This document shows positions 1-8,298 of a stretch of DNA of 57,104 nucleotides, piece after piece. The notes under the pieces were generated by a model. It was not told the DNA's origin. It worked only from the letters and a program-made list of their open reading frames with translations, and ran no database searches. Position numbers and translations under genes: made by a program. The stretch covers positions 1-57,104 of the forward strand of contig JAMIFN010000053.1 in the NCBI GenBank assembly GCA_035906235.1, given 5' to 3'. How positions within the stretch are numbered: the stretch's first letter is position 1; each line of letters begins with the position of its first letter. The DNA is from JAMIFN01 sp035906235 (GTDB lineage: Bacteria; Pseudomonadota; Gammaproteobacteria; Burkholderiales; Burkholderiaceae_C).

Positions 1-1104
1 GTAGAGCTTGCGCTGGACGAAGTAGTCGTCTTCCAGAGCGATTTTTTCCAACGCCATAGCCAGTTTGAACAGGGGGTCGTTTTCCAAGCCCAGCTCAGCG
101 AGCACTTCTTTGCAAGTCTCTTGCATGAGTTTGGCACGCGGATCATAGTTTTTGTATACGCGGTGGCCAAAGCCCATGAGTTTGACGCCACTGGATTTGT
201 CTTTGACCTGCTCCATGAACTCGCCGACTTTTTCAATGCCGCCATTGGCTTGGATACCTTCGAGCATATTCAGGCAGGCTTCGTTGGCGCCGCCGTGTGA
301 AGGCCCCCAGAGGCAGGCCACACCTGCGGCAATGGCTGCAAAGGGGTTGGTGCCTGATGATCCGCACAGACGCACCGTAGAGGTGGAGGCGTTTTGCTCG
401 TGGTCGGCGTGCAAGATGAAAATGCGGTCCAGCGCGCGTTCAATCACGGGATTGACCTTGTAGGGGTCGCACGGCGTGGCGAACATCATGCGCAAGAAGT
501 TGCCCGAATAGCTCAGGCTGTTGTCGGGATACATATAGGGCTGACCAACGCCATATTTGTAAGTCATGGCGACCAGCGTGGGCATTTTGGCAATCAGGCG
601 AATCGCGGCGATTTCGCGATGCTGAGGGTTATTGATGTCGGTACTGTCGTGGTAGAACGAAGACATGGCGCCGACCAAGCCCGTGAGCACAGACATGGGG
701 TGTGCGTCACGGCGGAAACCGCGCATGAACAGTTGCATCTGTTCGTTCACCATGGTGTGGTTGAGCACCAATTTGTGGAACTCGTCGCGCTCGCCAGGGT
801 TGGGCAGTTCGCCGTTGAGCAGCAGATGCGAAACATCTAAAAAGTCGTATTTGCCTGAGGCCAATTGCTCGATGGGGTAGCCGCGATACAGCAATTCGCC
901 CTTGTCGCCGTCGATATAGGTAATGGCCGATTGGCAGGCTGCCGTTGATAAAAAGCCAGGGTCATAGGTAAACATGCCCGTTTGCCCGTAGAGCTTGCGA
1001 ATGTCAATCACATCAGGGCCGATATTGCCGTGGTACATGGGCAAATCGACGCTGGCTTGGCCATCAGAAAACGAAAGAGTGGCTTTTTGGTCTGAGAGTT
1101 TCAT
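1..1104 (-). CDS. gltA: Citrate synthase, 3' end cut by window edge
   Basis: Citrate synthase condenses oxaloacetate with acetyl-CoA in the first step of the TCA cycle, in the cytoplasm. The minus-strand frame is open from the ATG at 1104 to the left edge (368 codons), so about 60-70 C-terminal residues of a roughly 430-residue type II enzyme are missing. It begins MKLSDQKATLSF. The three catalytic regions are visible: HADHEQNAS with the first His, GPSHGGANEA with the second, and FGHRVYKNYDPRA with the catalytic Asp. It lies 60 bp downstream of sdhE on the same strand, as in the usual sdh-sdhE-gltA arrangement, but no sdhCDAB genes are upstream here. Confidence 0.96.
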   Translation of the reverse strand, partial: MKLSDQKATLSFSDGQASVDLPMYHGNIGPDVIDIRKLYGQTGMFTYDPGFLSTAACQSAITYIDGDKGELLYRGYPIEQLASGKYDFLDVSHLLLNGELPNPGERDEFHKLVLNHTMVNEQMQLFMRGFRRDAHPMSVLTGLVGAMSSFYHDSTDINNPQHREIAAIRLIAKMPTLVAMTYKYGVGQPYMYPDNSLSYSGNFLRMMFATPCDPYKVNPVIERALDRIFILHADHEQNASTSTVRLCGSSGTNPFAAIAAGVACLWGPSHGGANEACLNMLEGIQANGGIEKVGEFMEQVKDKSSGVKLMGFGHRVYKNYDPRAKLMQETCKEVLAELGLENDPLFKLAMALEKIALEDDYFVQRKLY

Positions 1105-1164
1105 GGGCGTAGGGCTTTCTGCCGTAAGTGGGGGAGTGCGAAGTTGCTTATTCTAAGGCGCGTT

Positions 1165-1458
1165 TTAGCGTGCGGTCCTGAGCCAAGTCAGCAATCTCAA
1201 ACTGCGTTCAGTATTCAACGCTGGCGCGACCTGATCCAGGGTTTTTCGCCCTAGGTTGAGGTCGAGTAAATCGTTATCGCTCAGATCCATCAGCGCCAGC
1301 AGCGCTAGGGCATCGGCCTGCGTCATTTGCGTAGCATATTGGGTAAAAAAACGCGCGATAAAGATGTCGTTTTCTAAGAGGCCGCGACGGCAGCGCCAGC
1401 GGATGCGGTTGATATCGGCTTCGGTCAACAGGGGGTCGTCTGGGGTGTGGGTATTCAT
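1165..1458 (-). CDS. sdhE: FAD assembly factor SdhE
   Basis: SdhE is a small cytoplasmic protein that helps attach FAD covalently to the SdhA subunit of succinate dehydrogenase. The 97-residue product has the family's size and its signature, an RRGLLEND segment (the RGxxE motif), followed by a helical LLALMDLSDNDLLDL stretch. The ATG at 1458 is preferred over a TTG two codons upstream. gltA follows on the same strand 60 bp downstream. In most betaproteobacteria sdhCDAB lies directly upstream, but here the upstream gene is hscB, so the pair is separated from its client enzyme. Confidence 0.9.
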   Translation of the reverse strand: MNTHTPDDPLLTEADINRIRWRCRRGLLENDIFIARFFTQYATQMTQADALALLALMDLSDNDLLDLNLGRKTLDQVAPALNTERSLRLLTWLRTAR

Positions 1459-1488
1459 AAACAAAAATGGTGCTGAAATGGCTTAGGC

Positions 1489-2019
1489 TTAGGCCGGAAA
1501 ACGGTTATCGACCTCGTGTAGAAATTTATCAACGAAGAGCAATTGCCGCACCAAAGCTGCGGCCTGTTTGGGGTCTTGCGCCTCATCTAGCAGCTGCGCG
1601 CAACGCGTCAGCGTGTTTTTTTGCCAGGCGCTGGCGGCATCGTGCAGGGCTTGTAGCTGCGCCTCATGGCGTCCGGCCTCGTCCAGCGCCTCGCGCCATT
1701 CCATCTGCTGCATCAAAAAATCCGCTGGCATGGCGGTGTTGCGCTCGGCGTCTATGGCTACCCCCGCCAAGCTGCACAAATACGCAGCGCGTTTGAGGGG
1801 GTTTTTGAGGCGCTGATAGGCCTCGTTGATGCGCACGCTCCACTGCATCGCTAGGCGCTGCGCGGCAGCACCTTCGGCGGCGAATTGGTCGGGATGGATT
1901 TGCGCTTGCAGCGCCTTCCAGGCCGTATCCATGGCGCTGCGCTCTTGCGCAAACTGCTGAGGCAGGCCAAATAAGACAAAGTCGGATGATCGTAAAGAAA
2001 GTGTGGGCTGAGGAGTCAT
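1489..2019 (-). CDS. hscB: Fe-S cluster co-chaperone HscB
   Basis: HscB is the J-domain partner of the Hsp70-type chaperone HscA and delivers the scaffold IscU for [2Fe-2S] cluster transfer. The 176-residue protein has an N-terminal J domain with the diagnostic HPD tripeptide (in QIHPDQF, near residue 42) and a C-terminal three-helix region that binds IscU. Length is normal. It is usually encoded between iscA and hscA; no other isc gene is in this window, so it has been moved away or the isc operon is split. The ATG at 2019 has an AGGAG-like stretch only on the wrong strand, so the start rests on homology of the N-terminus. Confidence 0.9.
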   Translation of the reverse strand: MTPQPTLSLRSSDFVLFGLPQQFAQERSAMDTAWKALQAQIHPDQFAAEGAAAQRLAMQWSVRINEAYQRLKNPLKRAAYLCSLAGVAIDAERNTAMPADFLMQQMEWREALDEAGRHEAQLQALHDAASAWQKNTLTRCAQLLDEAQDPKQAAALVRQLLFVDKFLHEVDNRFPA

Positions 2020-2029
2020 TTTTCAGTAT

Positions 2030-2072
2030 GTTTTTAGCGGTTTATGTTGAAAAACCTGCCTTGGTAGCTATA
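2030..2072 (-). repeat. Degenerate copy of the AGCTGCTCAGGCAGGTTTT dispersed repeat
   Basis: On the minus strand the sequence reads TATAGCTACCAAGGCAGGTTTTT, then an A/T-rich arm ending in CGCTAAAAA. This matches the family best seen at 45250-45298 and 54767-54812. It fills the gap between the methyltransferase gene and hscB. Confidence 0.55.
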
Positions 2073-2086
2073 GATTTTATATTGGG

Positions 2087-2878
2087 TTAATGGCTTTTAG
2101 GTGGGCTGGGTTGGCTGGATTTTTGGGCTGGTGGTGTGCCTAAGGCTGTTGTTTGCCCTGGCAGCAATGGCCAGCGCTTTTGCCAGTGCGCTTGCAGCAG
2201 CGTAGCGCCCAACACCTGTTTGCGTGCTTGCACAAAATAGCAATTGCCCCAAGCGGGCAGAAGACGCGCGCCCCATTTTTCGATGCGTGAAGCGGGGGGG
2301 TAGGGCGCAGCACCTGCATGCAAATTTTGCCAGCAGCCGTGCTGCACGCTTTCTAACTGCAGGCCGCAATCGCTCAAATACTGATGCAGCAGACGCAGGC
2401 TGATGGTTTGGACAGGCTCGGGCAGGCTGTGCTGGCGGCGGCGTAGCGCGGCGGCTGGGCTAAACCACAGGCCACGCGGATTAAAGCCGCTAATCAGCAA
2501 GCGGCCTTGCGGCACCAAGGCACGCGCTGCGTCCTGCAAAGTGGCTAAAGGGTCGCAAGATGTTTCTAGGGTATGGGGCAGGGTCAGCAAATCGACGCTA
2601 GCCTCTTGCAAGGGCAGTTGCAAATAATCCAGACGCAATTGCGGCGCGGCAAAATCGCCATCTTCGTGTTGCAAGGCTAGCCAGCGGTGGGTAATGCGGC
2701 TGGCGGCCAAAGTGGGCAGGGCGGGGCAGCCCAGTTGCAAAGCGTAATAGCCAAAAACACCTGCTGCAGCTTGTGCATACCGTTCGGCTTGCCAGCCCAA
2801 CGCATATTGCCCCGCCGTGCTGGTATGCCAATTGGCGGGTGCATTTTTGCGCTGGTGATGTGGGACGAAGTCGGGCAT
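2087..2878 (-). CDS. YafS-like SAM-dependent methyltransferase
   Basis: This 263-residue protein resembles the class I methyltransferase-like family found beside gloB in many proteobacteria (YafS in E. coli). The N-terminal half has a degenerate motif I (YALQLGCPALP instead of a Gly-rich loop). The middle has a motif resembling the post-SAM segment (VDLLTLPHTLE), then LVPQGRLLISGFNPRGLW, typical of the methyltransferase type 11 fold. The substrate is unknown. It is divergent from gloB, and the two starts are about 40 bp apart; in E. coli yafS also lies divergent from gloB-mltD. The C-terminal 40 residues are basic and Pro/Ser-rich, with low complexity. Confidence 0.8.
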   Translation of the reverse strand: MPDFVPHHQRKNAPANWHTSTAGQYALGWQAERYAQAAAGVFGYYALQLGCPALPTLAASRITHRWLALQHEDGDFAAPQLRLDYLQLPLQEASVDLLTLPHTLETSCDPLATLQDAARALVPQGRLLISGFNPRGLWFSPAAALRRRQHSLPEPVQTISLRLLHQYLSDCGLQLESVQHGCWQNLHAGAAPYPPASRIEKWGARLLPAWGNCYFVQARKQVLGATLLQAHWQKRWPLLPGQTTALGTPPAQKSSQPSPPKSH

Positions 2879-2918
2879 GGGGGCGGACGCGGATAATGGC
2901 AGGCAGAGGATGGTGCTG

Positions 2919-3782
2919 ATGGAACTTTTGGCTTTGCCCGCTTTTGCGGATAACTATATCTGGCTTTTGCACGATGGCAAGGATGCGTTGGTGGTTGATC
3001 CGGGCGCGGCCGAGCCTGTGCAAACCGCATTGGCGCAACATGGTTTGCGCTTGGCGCATCTGTTTATCACCCATCAGCATCACGACCATATCGACGGTGT
3101 GGCGGCCTTGATTACCGCACACCAGCCAGCGGTTTGGGCTGCGCGCCACCCGCAGATTCAGGCACAAACTGCGGGGGCGATGCAGGCCGTGGTACTCGAT
3201 GGCGGCGAGTCGGTTCAGGCATTGGGGCTGGATTGGCAGGTGCTGGCAGCGCCCGGGCACACCCTCAGCCATATCCTGCTTTACGCGGCGGCGCTGCCTT
3301 TGTCTGCGGGAGTGCAGCCCGTGCTGTTTTGTGGAGATACCTTGTTTTCAGCAGGTTGTGGGCGTTTGTTTGAAGGCAGTCCAGCGCAGATGTGGCACAC
3401 CTTGGCGCGTATCAATGCCCTGCCTGGCGAGACTTTGATTTGCTGCGCGCACGAGTACACCCTGAGCAATCTGCGCTTTGCCGCCAGCGTTCACCCTGCT
3501 TGCGTCGCAGTAGGTACGCGCATGGCGCAGTGCCAACAACTGCGCGATCAGGGGCTGCCGACGCTGCCCAGTAATTTGGCGCAAGAGCGCAAATTTAACC
3601 CTTTTTTACAAGCCTTAGATCTGAAGGGCAACCTCACATTGACGCTACACTTAGCAGGTTTCCCGCAGAACAATGGGATTCTTTGTCTGTTTTTGCCGCC
3701 TTGCGTACTTTACGCAACGATTTTTCTTAAAAGCAAGTCCGTCTGTGCCCGTCCCCTGTTGGGTGCGTGCAGGCAGGCTTGA
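2919..3782 (+). CDS. gloB: Hydroxyacylglutathione hydrolase (glyoxalase II) with a 3' frame shift
   Basis: GloB hydrolyses S-lactoylglutathione to lactate and glutathione in methylglyoxal detoxification. The ATG at 2919 (MELLALPAFADNY) matches the family start and has AGAGGA eight bases upstream. Metal ligands are visible in THQHHDHIDG, in the PGHT segment, in FCGDTLF and in CAHEYT. The frame is good up to NPFL (3597-3608). After that the 0-frame continues with unrelated residues to a TGA at 3780. The -1 frame from 3608 instead gives the normal family ending, FAALRTLRNDFS, and a TAA at 3728-3730. The shift point is T TTT TTA at 3602-3608, so it is a one-base loss, a sequencing error in a T-run, or -1 frameshifting. 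mltD follows. Confidence 0.93.
   Translation: MELLALPAFADNYIWLLHDGKDALVVDPGAAEPVQTALAQHGLRLAHLFITHQHHDHIDGVAALITAHQPAVWAARHPQIQAQTAGAMQAVVLDGGESVQALGLDWQVLAAPGHTLSHILLYAAALPLSAGVQPVLFCGDTLFSAGCGRLFEGSPAQMWHTLARINALPGETLICCAHEYTLSNLRFAASVHPACVAVGTRMAQCQQLRDQGLPTLPSNLAQERKFNPFLQALDLKGNLTLTLHLAGFPQNNGILCLFLPPCVLYATIFLKSKSVCARPLLGACRQA
3602..3608 (+). other. Slippery heptamer T TTT TTA at the gloB frame change
   Basis: The six T bases 3602-3607 and A3608 sit in the 0-frame as T-TTT-TTA, the exact phase of a canonical -1 ribosomal slippage site. Slipping back one base makes the next codon ACA at 3608 and restores the conserved GloB C-terminus. Whether slippage really occurs is not shown by sequence; a homopolymer error or a simple deletion would look the same. 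Confidence 0.6.
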
Positions 3783-3803
3783 TGGCTTTTGATGGGAGTG
3801 CCC

Positions 3804-5528
3804 ATGCCGCCTTTGATACCTCGTTTTCTAGCCCGTCTTTGCGCTGCCGCTGCGTTGGTTGTGGGTTTGAGCGCTTGCTCTACTGTGCCATCTGGTGGCG
3901 CTGTGGCAAATAGCGCTAGCCCGTCTGGTGTTGTTCCGCCGTCAGATCAGATGGGCGATTTGCTCATGGATACGCAGCTGACCCAGGACAAAGACCTGTG
4001 GGCGCGCATCCGCCGGGGGTTTGCCATGCCCGATTTGCAAGACAACTATGTCATCAGCCAAGAGACTTGGTACGCCAATCGCCCTGAATACATCGGTCGC
4101 ATGACGGAACGCTCGCGCAAATACCTCTACCACATCGTCGAGGAATTAGAGCGCCGCAAGATGCCGACTGAATTGGCTTTGTTGCCCTTTATCGAGAGCG
4201 CGTTCAACCCGCAGGCCGATTCCAGTGTGAAAGCCGCAGGCATGTGGCAATTTATGCCCGCTACGGGCAAGCATTTTTCGCTGAAACAAAACGCCTTTAA
4301 CGACGACAGGCGCGATGTGCAGGCATCTACCCGCGCCGCGCTGGATTATTTGCAAAAACTCTACGGCATGTTTGGTGACTGGCATTTGGCGTTGGCGGCT
4401 TATAACTGGGGCGAAGGCTCGGTCATGCGAGCCATGAACCGCAACCAAAAAGCGGGTCTGGGCACAACTTATACCGACTTGTCTATGCCCAACGAAACGC
4501 GCAACTATGTGCCCAAACTGCAGGCAGTCAAAAACATTGTGGCTGACCCTGTGCGCTTTGCGGTGGATCTGCCCAACATCCCCAATCACCCCTATTTCCG
4601 CGCCATTCCCATAGACCGTGATATGGATGTGGCTGTGGCGGCGCAGTTGGCCGAAGTCAGTTTGGCCGATTTCAAGGCGCTCAATCCTGCGGCAAAAAAA
4701 TCGATGATCGTCGCTAGCGGCACGCCGCGTATTTTGTTGCCTTGGGATAGCGCAGATGTATTCAGCCGCAATTTGGCTAAACACCAAGGCCGTTTGGCCA
4801 CTTACACCGCTTGGGTAGTGCCCAAAACCATGCGCCTGGGCGAAGCCGCAGATCGTTCGGGTATGGAAGAAGGCACGCTGCGTGCGCTCAACAACATCCC
4901 CAAAGGCATGATGGTTCGAGGCGGCTCTACCCTGTTGGTAGAGCGCGCGCCCGCGCAGGCTGAGGCCGCCGACATCAGCCAAGCCGTAGCTGAGAATGCC
5001 CGTGTTGATTTGGCGCCAGAAATCACCATGCAAAAAACCTATATCCGCGCTGGGCGGGGCGAAACGGTGGCGCACTTGGCTGATCGCTATGGAGTTAGCG
5101 CTTCCAGCCTGGCCAATTGGAACGGGGTATCGGGCGGCAAACGACTGAAAAAAGGGCAAATGTTGGTGGTGATGGTGGCTACGCCTTTTGGTCAGCACCC
5201 CATCGCGCCCAGCTCCCGCGAAGCTTTTGCCGAAGCTAAAACCAGCAACTGTCACGGCAAAGGAAAAAAACGCACATGCGCCAACGCCGATGAAGACAAG
5301 CGAGAGCGCCTAGCCACACGCAGCAAAAAAACGCGTTCGACTGCACGCGATGAGGGCAATAAAAACGATAAGGACAGCGCCAAGGTCGCCAAGAAAAAAT
5401 CTGCCAAAAACTCGCTTCTGGCACACGATGACGCACCTAAAAAAGGCGGCAAAGCCAAGCGCTCGGCCAAAGAACGCAAAGAGCTGGCCATGGCCGATAG
5501 CAAACCCAGCAAAAAACGCCGCGATTGA
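3804..5528 (+). CDS. mltD: Membrane-bound lytic murein transglycosylase D, lipoprotein
   Basis: MltD cleaves the glycan strands of peptidoglycan non-hydrolytically at the outer membrane. The ATG at 3804 follows GGGAG five bases upstream. A lipoprotein signal ends in LSAC (Cys about residue 25). The SLT domain follows, with the catalytic Glu (near residue 131) in the FIESAFNP segment and the GMWQFMPATGK motif. Two LysM-like modules come next: a weak one near residues 335-380 and a clear one near 410-455 (RAGRGETVAHLADRYGV). The last 90 or so residues are a Lys-rich low-complexity tail not typical of the family. It lies 70-odd bases after gloB, the same neighbourhood as in E. coli. Confidence 0.93.
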   Translation: MPPLIPRFLARLCAAAALVVGLSACSTVPSGGAVANSASPSGVVPPSDQMGDLLMDTQLTQDKDLWARIRRGFAMPDLQDNYVISQETWYANRPEYIGRMTERSRKYLYHIVEELERRKMPTELALLPFIESAFNPQADSSVKAAGMWQFMPATGKHFSLKQNAFNDDRRDVQASTRAALDYLQKLYGMFGDWHLALAAYNWGEGSVMRAMNRNQKAGLGTTYTDLSMPNETRNYVPKLQAVKNIVADPVRFAVDLPNIPNHPYFRAIPIDRDMDVAVAAQLAEVSLADFKALNPAAKKSMIVASGTPRILLPWDSADVFSRNLAKHQGRLATYTAWVVPKTMRLGEAADRSGMEEGTLRALNNIPKGMMVRGGSTLLVERAPAQAEAADISQAVAENARVDLAPEITMQKTYIRAGRGETVAHLADRYGVSASSLANWNGVSGGKRLKKGQMLVVMVATPFGQHPIAPSSREAFAEAKTSNCHGKGKKRTCANADEDKRERLATRSKKTRSTARDEGNKNDKDSAKVAKKKSAKNSLLAHDDAPKKGGKAKRSAKERKELAMADSKPSKKRRD

Positions 5529-5548
5529 GCGGCAGTCGAACCTGATTC

Positions 5549-6055
5549 ATGAAAAGCAAAACCACCACCGCCTGGCTGGCCTTGACCCTAGGGTTTTTGG
5601 GCGCACACCGCTTTTATCTGCGTGGCTGGGGAGATACCCTGGGCTGGTTTCTGCCCATCCCTAGCGCCTTGGGTCTGTATGGCATAGAGCGCGTGCGCAG
5701 CTATGGCCTCGACGATGCGGCTAGCTGGATTTTGATTCCCTTGCTTGGTTTTACTTTCGCCGCCTGCTGCCTGACAGCCATCGTCTATGGCCTGATGCGC
5801 CCCGAGCAGTGGAACGCCTATCTGGGCTACCCCGCAGAGGCTCCTGCGGGGCGCACGCACTGGGGCACCATCATCGCCGTAGCCCTGTCTTTATTGGTGG
5901 GCGCTTCGGTGTTGATGAGCAGCATCGTGTTCAGCTTCCAGCGCTATTTCGAATACCAAATCGAACAAGCGCAAGCCCTGTCGCAAGGCGGTGATGCTGA
6001 GGTAAGCGCGGTCGAAAGTGCCGCACCAAGTGCTGCAGCAAGCAGCAGCAGATAA
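5549..6055 (+). CDS. TM2 domain-containing membrane protein
   Basis: The 168-residue protein has a TM2-type start: a first hydrophobic helix leading into LGFLGAHRFYLRGWGDTLGW, where the GxHRFYLG-like loop is the hallmark. A second pair of hydrophobic segments lies around residues 60-85 and 108-130. The C-terminus is an Ala/Ser-rich tail with a polyserine end. TM2 proteins are inner-membrane proteins of unknown function. The gene starts 21 bp after mltD on the same strand and is probably co-transcribed with it. Confidence 0.82.
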   Translation: MKSKTTTAWLALTLGFLGAHRFYLRGWGDTLGWFLPIPSALGLYGIERVRSYGLDDAASWILIPLLGFTFAACCLTAIVYGLMRPEQWNAYLGYPAEAPAGRTHWGTIIAVALSLLVGASVLMSSIVFSFQRYFEYQIEQAQALSQGGDAEVSAVESAAPSAAASSSR

Positions 6056-6065
6056 CCATCAAAAA

Positions 6066-6110
6066 CAATAGCTGCTCAGGCAGCTTTTGCGGCCTAAACT
6101 GCCAAAAACT
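6066..6110 (+). repeat. Dispersed repeat copy (AGCTGCTCAGGCAG family)
   Basis: The copy contains ATAGCTGCTCAGGCAG, then TTTTGCGGCCTAAA and GCCAAAAA. It lies in the 72-bp gap between the TM2 gene and the AI-2E-type permease gene. Confidence 0.8.
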
Positions 6111-6127
6111 CTATAAATTATTCTTTC

Positions 6128-7159
6128 ATGAGCGCCCCCTTGCCCCTCATGCCCAGCCCTGTTACGCGCACCCAATGGGGCGCATTCGTATTGGCCCTGG
6201 GCTTGTTGGTGCTGGTTTTGCACCTGCACTTGCTGTTGGCGCTTTTGAGTGCTTTGGCCACTTATAGCCTGTACCAGGCCCTGGTCACTTGGCTGGCGCG
6301 GCGCATGGGCTTGCGCCTGGCCGAGGCGCTGACCTTGGGGGTGGTGGCGGCGGCGGCGGTACTCTTGGTTTGGCTGCTGTATTTGGGGGTGGCCGAGCTG
6401 CACGAGGCCTACCGCAGCGGCAGAATTGACAGCCTAAGCGCCAGCGTCTTGGGCACCATCCACCATTTTGATGCTTGGTTGCCGATCTGGTTGCAAGAAA
6501 AACTGCCACAAAGCCCCGCCGAAGCGCAGCAGCTTTTGCTGCAATGGTCAGATGACCACCCCGAACGCCTAAAAACCGCAGGGCAGTGGACCGGGCGCGC
6601 CGCTGCGCATTTATTCATCGGTGTGGTTATTGGTTTTTTAGCCGGTGCGTCACCCCTGCCGCCGCCTCAGGGTTTGAGCGCTTTTACGCTGGCCTGGCGT
6701 GCACGCCTGCAGCAGCTCTATGGCGCTTTTGGCGATGTCGTCGCGGCGCAGCTGCGCATTTCGGCGGTCAATACGGTGCTTACCGCTTTGTTTTTATTGG
6801 TCTTGTTGCCGCTTTTGGGCTATCACCTGCCGCTGGGCTTCACTTTGGTGCTGATCACCTTTGTTGCGGGTCTATTGCCCATCATCGGCAACTTGCTGTC
6901 GAACACCGCCATTACCCTCGTGGCGCTGACCATATCGCCTTGGATGGCGGTGGCGGCGCTGCTGTTTCTGATTGGCGTGCACAAGCTGGAATATTTCATC
7001 AACGCCAAAATCATGGGGCATAAATTGCGTGTGCGTACCTATGAGTTGCTGGCCGTGATGCTGGTGATGGAGGCCGCCTTCGGCCTCGGCGGATTGGTGG
7101 CTGCGCCTGTGTATTACGCGTGGCTGACACGCGAATTGCGCGATTTACGGATTTTTTAG
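6128..7159 (+). CDS. AI-2E family transporter (PerM/TqsA-like)
   Basis: This is a polytopic inner-membrane protein of the AI-2E transporter superfamily (UPF0118). The 343 residues contain about seven or eight hydrophobic segments: an N-terminal cluster (residues 15-50 and 60-90), a soluble stretch at about 95-150, and a C-terminal cluster. Family-typical features are the LITFVAGLLPIIGNLLSN region and the C-terminal E-F-IN-KIMGH segment. The substrate is unknown; members export autoinducer-2 or act as ion antiporters. It is convergent with rluD, 27 bp apart. Confidence 0.87.
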   Translation: MSAPLPLMPSPVTRTQWGAFVLALGLLVLVLHLHLLLALLSALATYSLYQALVTWLARRMGLRLAEALTLGVVAAAAVLLVWLLYLGVAELHEAYRSGRIDSLSASVLGTIHHFDAWLPIWLQEKLPQSPAEAQQLLLQWSDDHPERLKTAGQWTGRAAAHLFIGVVIGFLAGASPLPPPQGLSAFTLAWRARLQQLYGAFGDVVAAQLRISAVNTVLTALFLLVLLPLLGYHLPLGFTLVLITFVAGLLPIIGNLLSNTAITLVALTISPWMAVAALLFLIGVHKLEYFINAKIMGHKLRVRTYELLAVMLVMEAAFGLGGLVAAPVYYAWLTRELRDLRIF

Positions 7160-7186
7160 GGCGTGCTCACACCCATGCTTGTGGGT

Positions 7187-8203
7187 TTAATCGCTTTGCG
7201 GCAGGGCAAAGCCCGCAGCCTGCACCGCCGCTGCCATATCAGCCGGTAGGGGTGCCACACAATGCACGCGTTTGCCCGCGATGATGGGATGCTCAAAACC
7301 CAGTTGCCAAGCATGCAGGCCTTGGCGTTCTAAGCCAAACAGGGGACGGCCGCCGTACACACCATCGGCCACCAGGGGGTGGTGGATGTGGGCGGCGTGT
7401 ACGCGGATTTGGTGCGTGCGCCCGGTGTGCAGTTTGCAATGCAAAAAGGTCGCGTCGGCGTTGCCATCGAGCACAAAAAACGAGGTGTGTGCGGGTTTGC
7501 CGTGTTCGCCGCGCTCTAGCTCGACCACGGCCATGCGCAGGCGGTTGCGGGTATCGCGCCCGATGGCGGCCTCGACCTCGCGATCGTCGTTGTCACCCCA
7601 GTCGCCATGCGCCAGTGCCAAATATTCGCGCTTGACCTCGCGGGCGGCGATTTGCGCAATCAATTTGTCCATGGCCGCACGCGTGCGTGCCAGCACCATC
7701 AGGCCGCTGGTGTCTTTGTCTAGGCGATGCACGATGCCTGCACGGGGCAGGCCAGCGGCTTGCGCATCTAGCGCCAACAGGCCGTTGAGCAAAGTGCCGC
7801 TCCAATTGCCCGCAGCGGGGTGTACCACCATGCCAGCAGCTTTGTGTACCACGCGGATGTGCTCGTCTAGATACACGGTTTCTATAGGCAGCTCTTGCGG
7901 CGTAAAAGCCTGTGCTTGGGCGCTGGGGCGTAGCTCAAAGCGCCAAGTCTCGCCCAATTTCAATTTATAGGCTGCTTTGCTCGCCGTTTGCCCATTGATT
8001 TGCGCCGCGCCCTGCTCGATCAGCTGCTGCACAAAGCCGCGCGAGAGCTCGGGCGCCGCCGCGACCAAAAATTTATCCAAGCGCTGGCCATGCTCGGTCA
8101 AGGGAATGTGGCCGTTGCGGACTTCGATGTCGGCAGAAAAACCCTGTTCGGCATCGGCGTCTTCGGGATTGCTGGGGGTGGTGCTGGCTATAATCTTTTG
8201 CAT
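7187..8203 (-). CDS. rluD: 23S rRNA pseudouridine(1911/1915/1917) synthase RluD
   Basis: RluD converts uridines in helix 69 of 23S rRNA to pseudouridine. The 338-residue protein has an N-terminal S4 RNA-binding domain (about residues 38-95, LDKFLVAAAPELSRG). The RluA-type catalytic domain follows, with the signature HRLDKDTSGLMVLA including the catalytic Asp. GRTHQIRVH and a C-terminal HAWQLGFEHP are also seen. It is divergent from bamD, a conserved betaproteobacterial arrangement. The usual downstream partner (the laccase-domain protein PgeF) is absent; the 3' neighbour is the convergent AI-2E permease. Confidence 0.95.
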   Translation of the reverse strand: MQKIIASTTPSNPEDADAEQGFSADIEVRNGHIPLTEHGQRLDKFLVAAAPELSRGFVQQLIEQGAAQINGQTASKAAYKLKLGETWRFELRPSAQAQAFTPQELPIETVYLDEHIRVVHKAAGMVVHPAAGNWSGTLLNGLLALDAQAAGLPRAGIVHRLDKDTSGLMVLARTRAAMDKLIAQIAAREVKREYLALAHGDWGDNDDREVEAAIGRDTRNRLRMAVVELERGEHGKPAHTSFFVLDGNADATFLHCKLHTGRTHQIRVHAAHIHHPLVADGVYGGRPLFGLERQGLHAWQLGFEHPIIAGKRVHCVAPLPADMAAAVQAAGFALPQSD

Positions 8204-8298
8204 CTTTTATCGAGGTGGCGCGATCAGCCAGATTGCTGGGGTACGCGCACTTTTTTTATGGGCGGCACCAGATGGGTGCGGCAAACTAGGGGATTTCT

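Noticed and set aside
4146..5255. Minus-strand frame of 369 residues opposite mltD
   Set aside because: It is an antisense shadow of a clearly identified gene.
7160..7186. Possible terminator ACCCA...TGGGT between the AI-2E gene and rluD
   Set aside because: Only five base pairs and no T-run; too weak to call.
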